DNA from: Nematostella vectensis
Lineage: Eukaryota > Cnidaria > Anthozoa > Actiniaria > Edwardsiidae
Assembly (NCBI RefSeq): GCF_932526225.1
Contig: NC_064040.1
Span: 8,591,181-8,655,180, forward strand
DNA: 64,000 nt
Direction of reading: 5' to 3'
Position numbers and translations under genes: made by a program. This document shows positions 1-10,000 of this stretch, in pieces. The notes under the pieces were generated by a model that was not told the DNA's origin, ran no database searches, and worked only from the letters and a program-made list of their open reading frames with translations. Positions within the stretch are counted from its first letter, which is position 1, and each line of letters starts with the position of its first letter.

Positions 1-95
1 GGCTAGGTTAGAGCTAGCGCAACTGGGTCATGGCTAGATTAGAGCTAGCGCAACTGGGTCATGGCTAGCTTAGAGCTAGCGCAACTGGGCTAAGA
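1..95. repeat. 31-bp minisatellite at the window edge
   Basis: Three near-identical 31-bp units follow each other, each containing GAGCTAGCGCAACTGGG. The units differ at one base after GGCTAG (G, A or C). The array probably continues to the left of the window. Confidence 0.85.
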
Positions 96-129
96 TTATC
101 ATAGGGTTAAGGTTAGCGCAACTAAATTA

Positions 130-1480
130 CCGTTGTTGCCATCCGTAATTCTCAATCGTACTGCGTCTTCTCTAGCTCTTGCGCCTATTATCCCCAGCCA
201 TACACACTATCCCCCCTTTTATGCCTCTCCTTTCAGCCTAGTTGCAATAGTAAGAAACCCGCTTTTAACCAGCTACATCATACTCTCAGTCACGGAATTA
301 TATATTTGTAATAATAATGGTAAGTAATAAACTTCGAGAAAGAACAATATATTAATGACTTCCAGAACTATATATTGATTACCCTTAATGAATAATCTTA
401 CGATTCAAACATGCTTTTCCGGATTTGGTTCAAATGTATTGGGATCATGGTTCCTTTTGGTCGTAGAACTTCCATTTGCCAATCACTAGATTTGCCGTTT
501 GCACTGACAACGTTTTTGTAATATATAAACCCCGTTTGGTTTTTAAAAGGAAACAACTACCTGCGTACGTACCGAATAGCCAGGCAGTCATCACAGTGGT
601 TAATTCCTTGAATATATACCTTTCTGAAACAAAATCAGTATAATGAATGAAAACAGTTGCATAAAAACTCAACTCACTTTGAGGGTCTTCTGGGAGCTAG
701 ACGCCATATTGAAAATTACACATAAGACCCTGGGGACGAGGTTGAGCTTAGCCTTATCATCACCTCCCTATACAAACTTTGCGCATGTTCAAACACGATG
801 TCACGTGATATCATACCTTGCTTCCTCCCAGTTGTTTTGGAGAATAAGCGCAGATGCCTTTGCCAAGTACGACTTAGGGAGACTTGGGTTCACACGAATT
901 CCCTACAAAGATTAATTAAAGTCATGATGGCAATGCCATCATGCTAAAAGGGGTGATCCGGACCGCACGGGCTACCGAAAGAGAACCACAAACATAAGTG
1001 TGTGTGTTTGGTCTTTTCAGAGGAGAATGATAAAAAGAGCCAAGATATGTTCTTGGCTACGAGGAAAATTTGTGGAAAATGTTCACCTGATCAGCATCGT
1101 GAATCACCGCTTGAATCACACTACCTATCCCTGTATCTTCACTTGGCGTGCTACAATGCAATAGGATATGAGAACGTTTGAGAGTAATAACAAAAAAAAT
1201 CGAAATAAAATACGATATAAGAACGTTATTGAAAGGAATAAAGTAGGGACGAAAGAATGTTAAGAATATAATGGTATACAAGGACGTTATAGAATTAAAT
1301 AAAATATGTAAAGACGTTATTCTTTATATACATATAATGGAATATACTCACTGAAAACATATTCAGTACATTTTCGTTCGATCACTGGTCTCAGCAAAAC
1401 AGAGGCGCTAACGATGTTTTTTTCCCATAAAGAAAAGTCGTTCGCGTTTCTGATAGGACGAACGATATTTTTTATTGCAC
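130..1480. other. Gene-free stretch
   Basis: I see no convincing exon here. Short open frames have no family resemblance. Around 728-746 the motif GACCCTGGGGACGAGGTTG appears; a close version recurs at about 45083 and 46135, so part of this stretch is probably an old dispersed repeat. Confidence 0.5.
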
Positions 1481-1484
1481 TTGA

Positions 1485-2236
1485 ATGGCTTCAATCCCAA
1501 CGCATCAACGAGTGATAAAAGTCGTACAAGTCGTACGCAGAGTTCTTGTCGTGGAACGCTCATGTGAACGAGGTAGTCAAGAAATCGAGCAAAAAGCTAT
1601 ACTTTTTAATCCAACTAAAAAGGGCTCGGCTACCTCCCTCAGACTTATCTTTATTTTACAAAGCTTGCATTCGTTCGGCCGTCGACTATGCGGTGCCGGT
1701 TTTTTATAACGCCCTGCCGCAGTACCTAAACAATGAGCTCGTACGTATCGAGAAAAGGGCGCTATCTATAATTTTGCCCCGTACGAGCTACGACGGTGCT
1801 TGTGATTTGTTGGGCATAACACAATTAGAAGTGCACCACGGCCTAATTTGCAGTAAGCTCTTCGACGAAATAGTTTCTGATCCGAATCATAAACTAAAGA
1901 GCTTGCTGCCTCCATCAAACGTTTCAAGCCATAACCTTAGGAAAAAAACGGCCCTTTGCCTTGCCCCGCCTCAAAACAAACAGAGCCATGAATTGTTTTA
2001 CATTCTCGATGGCCAACAAATCTTAAATGGAGAGTATATATGGTTTTTATGGATTATGATTAATTTTATATAGGATGAACTTATCACGTTTTTAAATTTT
2101 TATATTTTATATTTATTACTGTATATAGTTAAATTTATTATAGTTGTAATATAGTATCTATTGTTTTGTAAATGCCTAATTCAGCCTAAGGGCTGCTACG
2201 CAATTTTTTCCTAATAAACTATCTATATCTATACAA
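1485..2236 (+). mobile_element. 3' fragment of a non-LTR (LINE) retrotransposon
   Basis: The frame at 1546-2073 encodes a 3' reverse-transcriptase tail of the jockey/CR1 superfamily type, with the stretches KKLYFLIQLKRARLPP, IRSAVDYAVPVFYNALP and VRIEKRALSIILPR. The catalytic part of the reverse transcriptase and the endonuclease are missing, so the copy is 5'-truncated as is usual for LINEs. It ends in a short tail (CTATCTATATCTATA near 2220-2235), typical of elements that terminate in a simple repeat rather than poly-A. It cannot move by itself. The clade assignment is inferred from the look of the C-terminal region only. Confidence 0.8.
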
Positions 2237-2488
2237 GCATTTTCCATTTAGTAATTTATTTCATAGATGTCAAGATTTTAGAGATTAAAAAGTGCACTAC
2301 TTGTGTAACATGAGCTACAGTCTCGTGCGTGACATTAGCGAGACAGATTCATTTCAATGTAAGTGTCTGTCTGCAACTGAACCGTCGAACAGCACAAACC
2401 TCGGAGCCTCTGAAGCCAAGTCTAATAAAACGTTATGTAATAAGCTTATTATAAATTTCTCAGTATGTATATAATAAACAAAATACAG

Positions 2489-2631
2489 CATGGAAAGTGT
2501 TTTGTACAGTTTTTGTTCACTCGTTGTTTTGTATCAAAAAAACTCACTCGTTCGCTGCGAGCTGCGCTCACTCGTTTGTTTTTGGTACTGCACAACTCGT
2601 GAATAAAAACCGTACGCGCGCACTTTCCATG
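2489..2631. mobile_element. MITE-like inverted-repeat element
   Basis: The two ends are imperfect inverted copies: CATGGAAAGTG...TTTTTGTTCACTCGTTGT on the left, and on the right the complement of CATGGAAAGTGCGCGCG...TTTTTATTCACGAGTTGT. About 143 bp, no coding capacity. The target-site duplication is not clear. Confidence 0.65.
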
Positions 2632-3674
2632 TAGTATTCTCTATATATAGAAAGAAGATATGATTTAATAATATAAAGAACTATACAGATGGAAATAAGA
2701 TATACACAATTACAAACTACAGTATTCGCGCCACTTTATATCTAAACATTTTTTATGTCACGTCGAGAAGTCAAGAAGGTGAATAAAAGGCGAGCTATTC
2801 ATTGTCGGTTTTCTTGGATGTGGTTTTGGCATCGCTTCATTTCCTGATTTAGATCTCCTTTTGGATATCTTCCTGGGGGCGTTGTTGAATATCCCCCACT
2901 GCTGGAGTGAATTACTGAGTCAGAAGTTGGAAAATTGTCAGAAGAAATATTCTACCAATTGTTAGTAAAATATGCGAAGACGTAATAGGATATTACTATA
3001 ATGTAATATTTTTTTCTAGAATTTCCGACTCCATGTTTCCGGAAAGTACGCATAATTGAATTGCCTCTTGGCCAGAGAATGTCGATTTTTTTGTATCATA
3101 GTGTTGCTTAATACGAAAATCACCTAGAACAGCTAGAATAGCCCTATACTGTGGGCCACAGGTCGTATTCAAAACAAAACCGAAAATTGGAGATACTATT
3201 TAAAGTCCTAGAGTGAATTTGACATTAGCATACACTTGTAAATCACATCACTCCATCTAAAGCACACTTAACCGAAAATCTATTAGACATTCAATCTTTC
3301 TCAAATATGACATTTAGTAAATCCGAAAGAGCCGCGATTATTCCCTCATAATTTTTTTATCTGATGTATCTATCAGGGTCCTCCATTCTTCTTCATGTAT
3401 CTGTTTATAAAGTGCGGTAATGGAGCAAGAAGACAGGGTTGTTGTTTTCGCACGCCGGCAACATTTGTACATATATCAATCCACAACGCATTCGACTGTG
3501 AACGGCAATATTTAGTTAAAGGATATTTCAAATTTTTCAAATTTTAACAGAAGAACTATGTTAAAAGTGTTATGAAAACCCAAACTCAGGATTACAGTAC
3601 TTTACTACTCGCAATAAAGCTTAAATTATTATTGAAATCTTTCCACAGGGGTCAAAGTGACACTTCCGATAGCG
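2632..3674. other. Gene-free stretch downstream of the TPR-like gene
   Basis: AT-rich sequence with no exon or repeat I can support. It would hold the 3' UTR, or undetected 3' exons, of the minus-strand TPR-like gene. Confidence 0.4.
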
Positions 3675-4010
3675 TTATTCAGCTTTTAGATACCTAATCA
3701 TGCCGAATATTCTACGATTTACAAACCTATGTAAATTTCCTTCTCTTTTTCCATAGTATTTATCCAAAGAGACGTCTGTCTGAGAGATTCTAGAGTTGTT
3801 ATTGATGTCCAAATCTGTCTGCAACTGCAGTGCATCGGTGTACATCTTGGTAGCTTTAGAAACGTTTCCCTCGACGAAGGCTTTTGTACCTCTAATCTTC
3901 AAAACTCGCAGTCGCTAAAAGATTAAGTTTGAGCCGAGAATTAGTAGCGATACAATGTTTTATACACGGTGCAAGTAAATACTTACTCTTGCCTCCCTAT
4001 CACCGGCCAT
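3675..4010 (-). CDS. Small two-exon TPR-like protein (possibly truncated)
   Basis: Two exons join cleanly. Exon 1 (4010-3987) is ATG plus seven codons (MAGDREAR) with a good start context (A at -3, G at +4) and a GTAAGT donor. Exon 2 (3914-3675) follows an acceptor CTTAATCTTTTAG in the same phase (0) and runs to a TAA. The 87-residue product contains KIRGTKAFVEGNVSKATKMY, which fits helix A/B of a tetratricopeptide repeat (small-Gly-Ala spacing, Tyr in helix B). Only one TPR can be recognised; real TPR co-chaperones have three or more, and the C-terminal part here is not TPR-like. Either exon 2 is spliced onward at a weak donor near its 3' end to exons I cannot identify, or this is a truncated relic. 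The family member cannot be named. Confidence 0.45.
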
Positions 4011-5270
4011 TCTTGTGGTCAGCTTTGATCGTTCAAGTTGATTATTACAGACAAACATAATTACATCCTATTGTTTTGTCACCGCATTAGAGTCAACAGG
4101 GGGCTTGAATAATAGACCGCGAACAAGCTGCTTGTATTGTACGGGGTCGAGTGGAGTCTCGCTACAGTTATACCACCAGAGAGAGATCATCACCCATAAG
4201 CTTTACAGAGAAACAGTGGCATATAGGGCTATATATGGAACAAAGCAGTAGAGAGCACATTACAGTGCTTGGCAGTAGTATGTGGAATGGGGTGCTGGTG
4301 ATAGAGGTGTTAAAGTTGTGTATTTGGCTGGGGGGAGGGGGGGGGGGGGGGGAGGATGTGTATAGCCAGCGAAAACCGGCTAAAAACTCGACGAGCAAGT
4401 AAAATCAGACACTCAAAAATACGGGAAATTACGAAAAAGTGGCCTATGACAAGAGCTAATGTTGCAAAAAAATAATTAATTGCAAATAGTTGTGATTTTG
4501 TCTTCAGACAAACTCCCTCACGGCCATTTAGAACGCCTGGTCTAGGCTAGTCAAAAACTGATTCATAGTCCAGTTGTAGTAATTTGTTTAATAGCTTTAG
4601 AGACATGACCAATACAAGGCCTGGTTGCCATAGCTTTTCCATGTATCCTTATGTACATGTCAATAATGATTATTCAATAATTATCTAATAATAACATTTC
4701 TTTACCCTCTCGATAACAAATGGTTCTCGTTCAACGAGATTAACAATGGTTAACAATACAAAATTGTTTATCAAAAGAACGTCGTTATATTTTTAACCGT
4801 TTTACTTGGTTGGAACTTAACTTGAAACGACATATTTTCCAGGGCGACGACAGAAAATATTTATGAACACTTACAACTTCAGATGCTGCAAGCGCAACAA
4901 ATCACGTGACAAATTATTGACTGCTAGGCATTGGGGAGAGGTGAAATAGCTACCTTGCCCTCAAGAATAAAAAAAGATATGTCTTGTGAGATATGTCTAC
5001 GCTCAAATGTCACAGGATTTTAATGGATAAGACATGTCGTAGGCAGGTCACATACGACTAAATCATCCTGTCTAAATCGGCCTATAGACAGTTAGAGTAC
5101 TCTGCGCGCTACCGTGGGCACCAAGACGTCACAGCTTTGATTATGAGACGAACTTCATAACTAGGAGTTCTAATACGCACGGAAGCTTTTTTGCCAAGCT
5201 GATTGGCTAGTGACGTTCATGTCAATCAGATATTTCTCGCATCCTTATTGGCTTAATTCATAAAACAGTC
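4011..5270. other. Gene-free stretch
   Basis: No convincing exon. It contains a poly-G tract near 4331-4352, which creates spurious Gly-rich and Pro-rich frames, and otherwise AT-rich unique-looking DNA. Confidence 0.4.
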
Positions 5271-5425
5271 AAGCATGGTCTCGGTAGCGCGCATCGCACT
5301 TTAAAACTGTCAAGGTGGCCACGGTAGCGCGCGTCGCCCCGAAAGCTGTCAAGGTGGCCACGGTAGCGTGCGTCGCCCCGAAAGCTGTCAAGGTGGCCAC
5401 GGTAGCGTGCGTCGCTCTGTAAAAC
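5271..5425. repeat. 39-bp minisatellite, about 3.5 copies
   Basis: A 39-bp unit containing AAGGTGGCCACGGTAGCG and GCGTCGCCCCGAAAGCTGT is repeated in tandem. The first and last units are diverged. It is GC-rich within an AT-rich setting. Confidence 0.85.
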
Positions 5426-6236
5426 TCATCAGGCAAATATTAATGGATTTCCACCTGTATTGACATACCTAGATTATTATTTTTTAGCAAATGGCAATGC
5501 AACAAGCACACTATATATTTTTTCAATCAGTTATATTCTGAACATGCTAGTGTTATCTGAAAGAAACGTAAAAAAATGTCATTAACCACTTTGTATTTTA
5601 AACATCTTTAGTCTAGGAGTGACACATCCTTTTTTTGCGATTTTGGTATTTCATTGGAGCTTTTAGCTTTTTACCCCTGGACGGTTGCCATTTCCATAGC
5701 AAGGTTCAATTCATTTTGTTTCTTTTATGGTGACACCACTTCGCTCTATCCATTTAGCAATGCAGCGGCGGCATTCCAACAAAACCGACAATAATTGATA
5801 AAATTTAAAAAAAAAACTTCCTTGTACATATAACATTTCTTACTGTAAAAACAAGAGAATTTTTTAAAAGGAATTATTTTTCCATGACGAACACAAGGCA
5901 TTGTGGATAGGTCGATGTGGCGCCTTTTATTTTTTATTGCATAATAATTTCAATATAATAACAGGGGATCATAACCATAATTGCTTTGACGTAGAAAGTA
6001 GGTCGAGAGTAATGCATGTTTTGGATGTAGTTGTATATAAAATGTGACATCAAAGTACTTATGACTATACATTCCTCTGGCAAACGGTTTAACTGTACTA
6101 CAACTACAACTACTAAATACTACAATTGTCAATTATTTCGTTAGTCTTTGATTCTATTGACCAAGCAAGAGGGTGCATGGCGAACGGGAAACGGCGACTT
6201 GACTAGATTTAGAAACAAATGTACAAGATGCTGCCG
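5426..6236. other. Gene-free stretch, likely holding the distal synaptotagmin 3' end
   Basis: No exon seen. Two minus-strand AATAAA hexamers at about 5926-5938 lie some 740 bases beyond the stop codon of the distal synaptotagmin exon and could be its polyadenylation signals. Confidence 0.4.
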
Positions 6237-6400
6237 AGTCCACCGCAAAGAGCGGATGATACAGTCCCGAGTAATCGATACAATCCCGAGTGATCGAGAC
6301 AATCCCGAGTGATTTGATACAATCCCAAGTGAACGATTCAATCCCGTAAAAATCAATAGAATCCCGAGTAATCGATACAATCTCGCGCTTCAAACGGCAC
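6237..6400. repeat. Short imperfect tandem repeat (AATCCCGAGTGATCGATAC-like)
   Basis: About seven diverged units of 18-20 bp, each containing AATCCCGAGT followed by a GATC/GATAC variant. The array lies 280-440 bases beyond the stop codon of the distal synaptotagmin exon, so it is probably transcribed in its 3' UTR. Confidence 0.75.
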
Positions 6401-6477
6401 ATCCCCAGTCTTTGTGGGAATAGGGTAAGGGCTGTGAAAACAAACCCTAACGGGTTAACAACCAATATGTATCATGT

Positions 6478-6562
6478 ATATTAAGGTATCATCACCCATC
6501 ACTTGCCATCTATTGCCATCATCACAAGGTATCATCACCCATCACTTGCCATCTAATGCCTC
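6478..6562. repeat. Duplicated ~40-bp segment
   Basis: The words AGGTATCATCACCCATCACT and TTGCCATCTA occur twice in direct orientation. This is a local duplication beyond the distal synaptotagmin exon. Confidence 0.7.
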
Positions 6563-6680
6563 GAAAGTCATCAATAATCTTAGCGTTGATGTGTTTGTCC
6601 TTAACCTCGATCATATACATATATACCGTACCCCAGGCCATCATCTACCATATACTGCCCCCTCTTGCCTTGAGATGCCA

Positions 6681-7000
6681 TCAATACTCCACAGCGCTCA
6701 GGACATGCCACCGTTTGACGGCTTTGCCTTTTCCCTCGATCATTTCCTTCCAGTGTGATTCCTCGTCCTCGCCCGTGTTGTCGCGCCCCATGGAAAACCA
6801 CCCCATGATCTCCTTTCTCCTCATCTTCTTGATGTTCACCACTGAGAACATGAGGCTGACGCTCGGGAGCTCGAACTCGATGATCTGGAAGACGAAGGTC
6901 TCGTTGAATTCTGGGTCGTACATGCTGCGACGAATGGAAGTCTTGCTCTTGGATAACTGCTGACCGATTGAGTTGAACATCGACACCTTCACATATGTAT
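6681..7000 (-). CDS. Distal alternative terminal exon (C2B version b) of the synaptotagmin-like gene
   Basis: The acceptor TGTTTTTTATTCTAG at 7015-7001 is strong. With the single G carried over from exon 3 it reads DTYVKVSMFNSIGQQ, then KSKTSIRRSMYDPEFNETF, MGWFSMG and RWHVLSAVEY before a TGA. It encodes the same half of the C2B domain as the exon at 10826-11142, and each has its own stop, so the two are mutually exclusive. It differs in the basic strand (RRKEIMG versus KKKDMIG) and at the extreme C-terminus. Confidence 0.8.
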
Positions 7001-10000
7001 CTAGAATAAAAAACATAGATACATCAAGAACAGGAAGTGACGTCACATATCCGGGCTTTTAAAGCGTCGCGGAAATGAGACAAACGAGGAAGAGGTGGCA
7101 CCCTTGGTATACCCTGAATTTCTTACTGACAGGAGAGGGGAGGGTACACTTGTATTTAGACCTTGCTAGCTCATTACTTTGCAGGAGTTGGGAGGCCTGT
7201 GGTCAAGAAAATGGAAAAGAGATTAAAGGGGCAGCGTTATGGTACTGCGCATGCCTGGAACCAGTGTTTATTGTAGGCTTTTAATTGTCTACAAACAGTT
7301 GAACTTTAAGCTGCCTTGATCAAACAATATGCAATATTTTATTGAAAACTATGTTTATTGACAGTTTGTGGTCATTTCCTTAGAATTTAAGTCTCCCACA
7401 TGTACCAAAGGCTCATAATTCAATATTAGAATTTGACTAAAATTCATTGTGTCCGGGCAGGAGAGCTATTCCTGTTATAAGAGATCTGAAATGGAAGTCT
7501 CCAATTGCCACTTTTCATAGCCTATACATTATGAAGTTATAACTGTCAATACAGGCCAACATGATAATATCTTTCTAGATTAAGCAATCTAACTCTAATC
7601 CCAGACTACCTTATAACACAAAAATATTTTGGTAAATACATAAAGAATGGAAATTAGTTTTGGCAATGGGATTATTTTTCTATTTGTCACTTCTCTTCCA
7701 ATTACATTCTTAGTATTTATCAAATTCATTTCCTGATGACGTAAAGCACTCCGTACGTGTCTAGTGTGCTAAGTTAGCATCGCCCTCTAAGCCATCAGAT
7801 CATATCTAAACTCCATTCTCATCCAAATCTTCAATATCAAGCCTCATCCAATTGTGAAGTTTTTTGGGTATCCTATTTAATCCCTTGCTGGTTTTACCGG
7901 GTCCTATCACATCACCAAACATATAAAAAATTCCTAACTTTAATAGTAAAGTGCCTAAAGCGAGAGCAGACAATTTTTTTTGTGTTCATAGCCAAACCTT
8001 TCGGAACCACTTGTGTCGACTCTACTACCTAACCTAAGCCAGTTTGACCATTTAATTATTATTACTTTTTTAATTGAGTAAAAAAGCGATGGCACATTCT
8101 ATTGTTTATTTAGCAGGGGATCGCTCTTTTTGATTCATTTTGGTAAATGATAGCAAGCTTGGTTCCATTAGCAGTAAAATTGTACTCGAGGAAAGGCGTC
8201 ATGAATTCTTTTGATAAGATTACAAAAATAATCTTTAAGAGTTGTGTTCAAATCTGTAGATTATTTAAGCCAGCACCATAGAAACAATGTCGAGGAAATG
8301 AAATGCAATCATCTCGACATTGACAAGATTTGTGATTCACGGTAAAGTAAACACGGCTGAGAATTTCGGTGTAAACATCGCCATCTCATTATCACTTCCA
8401 AAGGTTTCCATGGTGACGAAAAATCTATACGGCAATGTGATTAGTCAATAAGATCAGTGATTTGCAGCCTCGTTTTCATGCTGGCACACGGCTCGGCAGA
8501 TTTCCCCCACCACGAAAAATATTGTTTTTTTGGGGGGAGGGGAAGGGAAGAATGAGAGGAAAAGAAAGAAAAAAAAAGATACGCTGGATTTTGTAAATAT
8601 GTCCAATGTATAAAAGAAATGTCACTTTCGTTTTACTCCAAATGAAATGTTTTCCAAATTTCCATCAACATCGCCATTGTCTCAATGTGAACAAACGGAA
8701 GTAAGAAATATGCCAAATTTTAAAAACATGCAAACATTTTCTCTTCCTTTCCCTTTCCCTCTTCCTTCTCCTTACTACGGTTTCGTAACACAATATTTCC
8801 TCTCTATGAAAAATAAAAACGCAATACCTAGAAACGACTGGCAACCGAACTTAGATCCTAGTGATAGAAGGGCCTATTATATTTTATTCACATTCGCACC
8901 TGTCTTGGTTATAATGCGAAAGATGAATTACTAACAGTATGAGGTGCTAAAACGGGCGATGTTGAGAGGTTCCCAAAGTATAACAATACTTTACTCAGTT
9001 TATAGCCTGAACCAATACAGACTTATGTATGTTTTGGTTCAGGATAACATCCGTATCCTTGCTATTGTTAGCTAAATGAAATGATGGTGGCAAATAGATA
9101 GCGAAAAGTCTATATTGACATAATTTTTTGCGAGGATAAGTCTGTAATGGTCATATTTATTGCAATGTAAATTGAATGGAAAATCAATTTGTGGTTCCCT
9201 TGATAAGATTCTAGTATTCTAGGTTATTTTCATTGTGAAACGGAAAGAATTTAAAAAGATGCATAATTTATTCAGTAAAAGCATTGTGGTCGCTGTGTCT
9301 CGTTACTGACGTCATAGATATGATCTTTTCTCAAGCGATTGTATTGGTTTTTTAATACGCGGTGTTTGATTGGTTAAGGGAGAAATTGTTTGGCGATAAA
9401 AATAGCCCAAAATGTGCATGGAAGATATATCGCTGGGAAAAGGTGATATCTATCTCATCCAAAATAATAACGCAAAACAAGTTGTTTAATGTCTCCAGTT
9501 TATTGACATTTCATTCATTTATTTATTCTTTACCATTTTTAGAAATGGGTTAGCAGCTTTAAATATGTTGGACATATTCAAATCAAAGATAATTCATTTA
9601 ACACTTGTCTATTTCTTTGATCTAAAAATAAGTGGGTTATAGTTATCTTATAATCACAACAAAGCTCCGGTGCAATTTTTGACATCTAATGCATTATTGT
9701 AAATTTAACTAAACAGTAGTTAGAGTATCACCGTTTAGTTTAGAGGTATAGCTCAGAGAAACTCCAAGTAATTACAAGATGGGTCATGTGATTTTTATAC
9801 CATATAAGGATGGCTGAAGAGTGCAATGAGAGTCTATTCTGGCTGTCGATAAAATAAGGAACCCCTGAGTGCAGATTTGGATTCGGGATTCCGGAGCGGA
9901 GCAGTTTTTGAAAATGGAACTTTGCACAGAATGTTTATCAAGCACTAAGAGAACGTGGTGTACTACTATCCTATGAGAAAGTTATGGAATCGTACTAATA

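Noticed and set aside
4168-4402. Gly-rich and Pro-rich frames
   Set aside because: Caused by a poly-G/C tract.
6474-6963. Plus-strand frames of 94 and 135 residues
   Set aside because: They lie antisense to the distal synaptotagmin exon, whose minus-strand frame has clear C2B homology.
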